Origin: Novosphingobium sp. SG919
GTDB taxonomy: Bacteria > Pseudomonadota > Alphaproteobacteria > Sphingomonadales > Sphingomonadaceae
Reading direction: 5' to 3'
DNA length: 64,000 nt
NCBI RefSeq assembly: GCF_012932495.1
Contig: NZ_JABCNG010000002.1
Location: 496,001-560,000 of the forward strand
Shown: positions 60,178-64,000 of the stretch, piece by piece
Layout: each line of letters begins with the position of its first letter
Position numbering within the stretch: position 1 is the stretch's first letter
The notes under the pieces: model-generated
Databases searched by the model: none
What the model was told of the DNA's origin: nothing
Seen by the model: only the letters and a program-made list of their open reading frames with translations
Made by a program: the position numbers and the translations under genes

Positions 60178-62076
60178 ATGACCAATCCCGCATTCAAGAC
60201 ATCCATCGCCACCGTGTCGATCTCCGGCACGCTCGATGCAAAGCTCCAGGCGATCGCTGCTGTCGGTTATGACGGCGCGGAAGTGTTCGAGAACGACTTG
60301 CTCTCGACGCATCTTTCCGCGCGCGAGATTGGCGCGATGATGGCCGACCTGGGCCTGGCCTGCACGATGTTCCAGCCGTTTCGCGATCTTGACGGCTTGC
60401 CCGAGCCCCAGCGTGCCCGCGCGTTCGACCGCCTGGAACGCAAGTTCGACGTGATGCAGGAGCTTGGCACCGACCTGCTGCTGGTCTGCTCCAGCTGCTC
60501 GCCGCTGTCGGACGGCAACCGCGAGCGCACGATTGCCGATCTCACCGAAGCGGCCGAGCGCGCCGCCGCGCGCGGCCTGCGCCTGGGCTATGAAGCGCTG
60601 GCCTGGGGCCGCCATGTGCACGACCATCGCGAGGCCTGGGGCATCGTGCGCGATGCCGATCATCCCGCGCTTGGCTTGGTGCTCGATTCGTTTCACTCGC
60701 TCTCGCGGCAGATTCCCTCGTCCAGCATCGGCGACATCCGGCCGGAAAAGCTGTTCATCGTGCAAGTGGCCGATGCTCCCATGCTCGACATGGACCACCT
60801 GGGGTGGAGCCGCCATTTCCGCTGCATGCCGGGCCAGGGCGATTTTCCGCTGGACGATTGGGCCGGCGCGATCCGCAAGATCGGCTATCAGGGCTATTGG
60901 AGCCTGGAAATCTTCAACGACCGTTTCCGCGCGGGTTCCGCCAGCGGGGTGGCGCTCGATGGCTATCGTTCGCTGCGCCTGCTGGAGGGCGGGATTGCCC
61001 GGCCTTCGGTTTCGGCTGCCGCGTTGCCGCCACGGGTGAAGACCGCTGGGGTGGAATTCATCGAATTTGCCGCCAGCCATGAAGAAGCGGAAAACCTCGC
61101 CGCCATGCTGCGCCCGCTGGGCTTTCGCCCCACCGCGCGCCACCGCAGCAAGGACGTGACGCGCTGGACGCAGGGGGTGGGGACGCAGGGGGTGGACGAC
61201 CCTGTCAACATCGTGATCAATTGCGAGCCCGAAGGGCTGGCCCACAGCTTCGACGTGGTCCACGGCGCTTCGGTCTGCGCGCTGGGCCTGGCGGTAGACG
61301 ATGTGCCGGGCGCGCTGGCGCGGGCCGATTTCCTGCGCGTGCCACGCTTCAACCAGCCATTGGCGCCCGATGAATGGCCGATCCCCAGCGTGCGCGGGGT
61401 GGGGGGCAGCCTGATCTACTTCGTCGACGCCGCCACCCGCGCGGCGATGTGGGCGCACGAATTCCCCACAACCCTGGAAGACCCGGTGCCCGGCCCGCGC
61501 CTGGCGATCGACCATGTCGCGCAGACCATGCAGTACGAGGAATTCCTCAGCTGGCTGCTGTTCTACGTCGCGCTGTTCGACGTGGCCAAGACCCCGCAGC
61601 TCGACATTGCCGATCCCATGGGCCTGATCCAGAGCCAGGCTGTGGAAAACGCCGATCGCTCGGTGCGTTTCACGCTCAACGGCTCGCTCGCCACGCAATC
61701 GCTCACTTCGCGCTTCATCCAGAACTATTTCGGGGCGGGGGTGCAACACATCGCCTTTGCCACCGACGACATCATGGCCGTTGCCGATGCGGCCCATGCC
61801 CAGGGGCTGCCGCGCCTGTCGATCCCGCGCAACTATTTCGACGATCTGGAAGCGCGCTGGGGACTGGAGCCCGACCTGATCGATGCCATGGCGACGCGCG
61901 ACATCCTCTATGACCGCGATGGCGAGGCCGAATACCTCCAATTCTACAGCCGCGCCTTTGCCCGGCGGGTGTTTTTCGAAGTGGTCGAGCGGCGCGGCTA
62001 TGCCGGCTACGGCGCGGTCAACGCGCCGATCCGCCTGGCCGCCCAGGCTCGCCACAAACCCGATTTTCCCGATTGA
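60178..62076 (+). CDS. quiC: 3-dehydroshikimate dehydratase, two-domain (TIM barrel + HPPD-like)
   Basis: This 632-aa enzyme of the QuiC type converts 3-dehydroshikimate to protocatechuate, linking quinate and shikimate to the beta-ketoadipate or meta-cleavage routes. Residues 1-280 form a xylose-isomerase-like TIM barrel (SIATVSISGTLDAKLQAIAA, GLRLGYEALAWGRHVHDH, LGLVLDSFHSL). Residues about 290-632 form a vicinal-oxygen-chelate domain like hydroxyphenylpyruvate dioxygenase, in which H446, H524 and E601 keep the 2-His-1-Glu metal triad. The length matches known fused enzymes (about 630). It begins a plus-strand operon with two esterase genes and is divergent from tetR-2. Confidence 0.92.
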   Translation: MTNPAFKTSIATVSISGTLDAKLQAIAAVGYDGAEVFENDLLSTHLSAREIGAMMADLGLACTMFQPFRDLDGLPEPQRARAFDRLERKFDVMQELGTDLLLVCSSCSPLSDGNRERTIADLTEAAERAAARGLRLGYEALAWGRHVHDHREAWGIVRDADHPALGLVLDSFHSLSRQIPSSSIGDIRPEKLFIVQVADAPMLDMDHLGWSRHFRCMPGQGDFPLDDWAGAIRKIGYQGYWSLEIFNDRFRAGSASGVALDGYRSLRLLEGGIARPSVSAAALPPRVKTAGVEFIEFAASHEEAENLAAMLRPLGFRPTARHRSKDVTRWTQGVGTQGVDDPVNIVINCEPEGLAHSFDVVHGASVCALGLAVDDVPGALARADFLRVPRFNQPLAPDEWPIPSVRGVGGSLIYFVDAATRAAMWAHEFPTTLEDPVPGPRLAIDHVAQTMQYEEFLSWLLFYVALFDVAKTPQLDIADPMGLIQSQAVENADRSVRFTLNGSLATQSLTSRFIQNYFGAGVQHIAFATDDIMAVADAAHAQGLPRLSIPRNYFDDLEARWGLEPDLIDAMATRDILYDRDGEAEYLQFYSRAFARRVFFEVVERRGYAGYGAVNAPIRLAAQARHKPDFPD

Positions 62077-62141
62077 TCGGCGGGGCCGGCGCGGCCCTGC
62101 CACCCCCCAAAAAGCATAACAAGACCATGGAGAGAGACCTG

Positions 62142-63134
62142 ATGTTTGCCCGCCTTTCCGCAGCAGCGCTGGGCCTTGGCGCCCTGCTCGCCGTTCCCGC
62201 CCAAGCAGCACCCGCGCGCGATTTCCCCACCGAGGCCAAGCCGGTGCTGGCCGATCGTTTCCCGCAAGTGCCGGTGGCCTTTCCCGGCGGGGTCAAGGCC
62301 TGGCGCGACGTGACCTATCAGCAGTTGCCCGGCTATCGCCCGCAGGCGCTGGATATCTATGTGCCGGCAGGCAAGGGGCCCCATCCGCTGGTGGTCTATA
62401 TCCATGGCGGCGGCTGGATGGCCGGGCACACCCGCCATTCGGGCGCCTTTGCCAATTGGCCCAAGGTGCTCGCCGCGCTCGCGGCCGAAGGCTTTACCGT
62501 GGCCAGCCTGGAATATCGCCTGTCGGGCGAGGCGAAGTTTCCGGCGCAGCTTCAGGATGCCAATGCCGCGCTGCGCTTCCTGCGCGAGCATGCGGGCGAC
62601 TATGCGATCGATCCCGCGCGCGTGGCGTTGTGGGGTGGTTCGGCCGGCGGGCACCTGACGGCGTTGACCGCGCTGACTTGCGGCAACACCACGCTCGATC
62701 CTGCTGCCGGCGCCGACCGTTGCGTGCAGGGCGCGGTGACATGGTACGGTGTCTATGACTTTGCCGGGATGAACGCCACGCCCGATGGCAATTCGGCCGG
62801 CACCCGGCTGCTCGGCTGCGAGGGGCCGTGCAGCGCCGACAAGCTGCGCAGCGTGAGCCCGGTGGCCTATATCGACGCCAAGGACCCACCGTTCCTGCTG
62901 ATCCATGGCGACGAGGACAAGACCGTCCCGGTGGCGCAATCGCACCTGGGCGAAGCCGCGCTCAAGGCAGCCGGGGTACCGGTGCAGGCGATCTACATTC
63001 CCCATGTGGACCACAGCTTCATCGGCCGCACCCCGGCCGAAACCCATGCCGCCTCGATGCAGGCGCTCAACGCCACGTTCGATTTCTTCCACCGCGTGCT
63101 CAACGTGCCGGCGCCGGCAGGCAAGGCCAAATGA
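62142..63134 (+). CDS. Exported alpha/beta-hydrolase (BD-FAE-like esterase)
   Basis: This 330-aa hydrolase has a signal peptide (FARLSAAALGLGALLAVPAQA). It shows the oxyanion-hole motif YIHGGGWMAG at about 87-96, the nucleophile elbow GGSAGGH at about 166-172, the acid in HGDEDKTVP and the final His in VDHSFIG. This is the pattern of bifunctional feruloyl/acetyl esterases. GGAGAGA precedes the ATG at 62142; ATG 62127 is an alternative. Placed after the 3-dehydroshikimate dehydratase gene, it may cleave hydroxycinnamoyl or galloyl esters of quinate or shikimate before import. That substrate is an inference. Confidence 0.83.
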   Translation: MFARLSAAALGLGALLAVPAQAAPARDFPTEAKPVLADRFPQVPVAFPGGVKAWRDVTYQQLPGYRPQALDIYVPAGKGPHPLVVYIHGGGWMAGHTRHSGAFANWPKVLAALAAEGFTVASLEYRLSGEAKFPAQLQDANAALRFLREHAGDYAIDPARVALWGGSAGGHLTALTALTCGNTTLDPAAGADRCVQGAVTWYGVYDFAGMNATPDGNSAGTRLLGCEGPCSADKLRSVSPVAYIDAKDPPFLLIHGDEDKTVPVAQSHLGEAALKAAGVPVQAIYIPHVDHSFIGRTPAETHAASMQALNATFDFFHRVLNVPAPAGKAK

Positions 63135-64000
63135 TCCGGCGGATTCTGGCCGCGCTTGCGCTGGGGCTGGCTGCTCCCGCGCAAGCCGAACCGATTGCCG
63201 TGGATGGCGGCCTGGTCGAGGGGACCACGTTGCCCTCGGGCGTGGCGGCATGGCTGGGCGTGCCCTTTGCCGCGCCGCCTCTGCGTGAACTGCGCTGGCA
63301 GCCGCCGCAGCCGGTCACGCCCTGGACGGGCACGCTGCACGCCGATCGCTTCGCCCCCGAATGCCTCCAGCCGCTGCGCGGATCGCTGCAGAACCACTAT
63401 TTCGGCAACGAGGCGACGAGCGAGGACTGCCTCTTCCTCAATATCTGGGCGCCGCCCAAGACCAGCAACGCGCCGGTCGTGGTGTGGATCTATGGCGGCG
63501 GTTTCAACATCGGCTCTGCCTCGATGGCCAACTATTCGGGGGAGCCGATGGCCCGCGAAGGGGTGGTGCGGGTCAACATCGCCTATCGCGTCGGGGCGCT
63601 GGGTTTCCTCGCCCATCCCGAACTGTCGGCACAAAGCGGGCATGGATCGGGCAACTATGGCCTGATGGACCAGATTGCCGCGTTGCAATGGGTGAAGCGC
63701 AACATCGCCCGCTTTGGTGGCGATCCCGACAATGTGACCATCGTGGGCCAATCGGCCGGGGCGATGTCGGTGGCGCTCCTGCAGATCAGCCCGATGGCCA
63801 GGGGCCTGTTCGCGCGCGCCGTGGCGATGAGCGGCAGCCCGTTCGGCGGCATGCTCGGCCCCGCGCCGCTGGCGCAGGGGGAAGCGCAGGGCCTGGCCCT
63901 GCAAAAGGAACTCGGCGCCGCCTCCATCGCGGAAATGCGCACCATGCCGGGTGACCGGATCATGGCCGCCACCACGCCGCGCAGCGCCATCGTGCGCGAT
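63131..64000 (+). CDS. Type-B carboxylesterase, truncated by the window end
   Basis: The first 290 codons of a carboxylesterase are present, running off the right edge without a stop. It has a signal peptide (RRILAALALGLAAPAQA), the family segments SEDCLFLNIWAPP at about 98-110 and WIYGGGFNIGS at about 120-130, and the nucleophile elbow GQSAGAMS at about 207-214. The ATG overlaps the stop of the preceding hydrolase gene (ATGA). With that hydrolase it gives the locus two different exported esterases. It is related to the carboxylesterase at 19384-20949 only at family level. A tannase- or chlorogenate-esterase-like role is possible. Confidence 0.88.
   Translation, partial: MIRRILAALALGLAAPAQAEPIAVDGGLVEGTTLPSGVAAWLGVPFAAPPLRELRWQPPQPVTPWTGTLHADRFAPECLQPLRGSLQNHYFGNEATSEDCLFLNIWAPPKTSNAPVVVWIYGGGFNIGSASMANYSGEPMAREGVVRVNIAYRVGALGFLAHPELSAQSGHGSGNYGLMDQIAALQWVKRNIARFGGDPDNVTIVGQSAGAMSVALLQISPMARGLFARAVAMSGSPFGGMLGPAPLAQGEAQGLALQKELGAASIAEMRTMPGDRIMAATTPRSAIVRD

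Noticed and set aside
60109-62211. A 700-codon minus-strand frame opposite the 3-dehydroshikimate dehydratase gene
   Set aside because: It is fully antisense to an enzyme with intact catalytic residues and has no domain of its own.
1-64000. Insertion sequences, CRISPR arrays, tRNA or rRNA genes
   Set aside because: No transposase, integrase, repeat-spacer pattern or RNA gene was recognised on reading the window.

Overview
The window is a GC-rich stretch from a Gram-negative alphaproteobacterium, most likely Sphingomonadales (Novosphingobium/Sphingomonas-like). The reasons are three large TonB-dependent receptors, one with the plug signature of the Caulobacter/Xanthomonas/sphingomonad class, many LacI- and TetR-regulated catabolic operons, and a twin-acyl-CoA-dehydrogenase/Ltp-thiolase cassette. 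Nearly all of it codes for accessory carbon metabolism. I saw no rRNA, tRNA, CRISPR array or insertion sequence. The sequence starts just after the stop of an E2 gene and ends inside a carboxylesterase gene.

Layout. (1) 13-8485: an acyl-CoA degradation cassette. On the minus strand are a DUF35 OB-fold protein, an Ltp-type thiolase-like protein, an acyl-CoA dehydrogenase and E1alpha, E1beta and E2 of a 2-oxoacid/acetoin dehydrogenase. An orphan LuxR regulator and a divergent second acyl-CoA dehydrogenase flank it. (2) 8632-9564: a proline-rich lipoprotein. (3) 9582-33364: a hexuronate/pectin utilisation region. It has uxaA divergent from uxaC-uxuB; a TonB receptor-esterase-LacI operon; kduI-kduD-kdgK-carboxylesterase; a second LacI; and a plus-strand operon of hydratase, hexuronate MFS transporter, GH43, a 1267-aa LamG protein of unknown family and a LamG lipoprotein. 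(4) 33361-35311: a DUF3237 protein and a glycerate 2-kinase. (5) 35308-40303: a TetR-controlled tripartite EmrAB-TolC-like efflux operon. (6) 40432-48008: an AraC regulator, a Tat-exported adenosine-deaminase-like protein, a TonB receptor, and Zn-alcohol and aldehyde dehydrogenases. (7) 48280-51395: an arylsulfotransferase-like propeller, two small membrane proteins and a PAPS-type sulfotransferase. (8) 51511-53976: an MHYT hybrid histidine kinase. (9) 54000-64000: a shikimate/quinate locus with a shikimate dehydrogenase-like protein, TonB receptor, MFS transporter, TetR, two-domain 3-dehydroshikimate dehydratase and two exported esterases.

How it works together. In region 3, oligouronides would enter through the TonB receptor and be trimmed by exported esterases, GH43 and perhaps the large LamG protein. 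ExuT would carry uronates into the cytoplasm, where UxaC/UxuB/UxaA and KduI/KduD converge on 2-keto-3-deoxygluconate, phosphorylated by KdgK. Five copies of an ACCGGT-centred palindrome lie in front of the TonB receptor, kduI, lacI-2 and the hydratase gene and look like one LacI operator. A different 14-bp perfect palindrome sits between uxaA and uxaC. In region 9 an 18-20-bp element is repeated in the TonB-receptor promoter and between tetR and the dehydratase gene. The two esterases there suggest that quinate or shikimate esters, such as chlorogenate-like compounds, are the real substrate.
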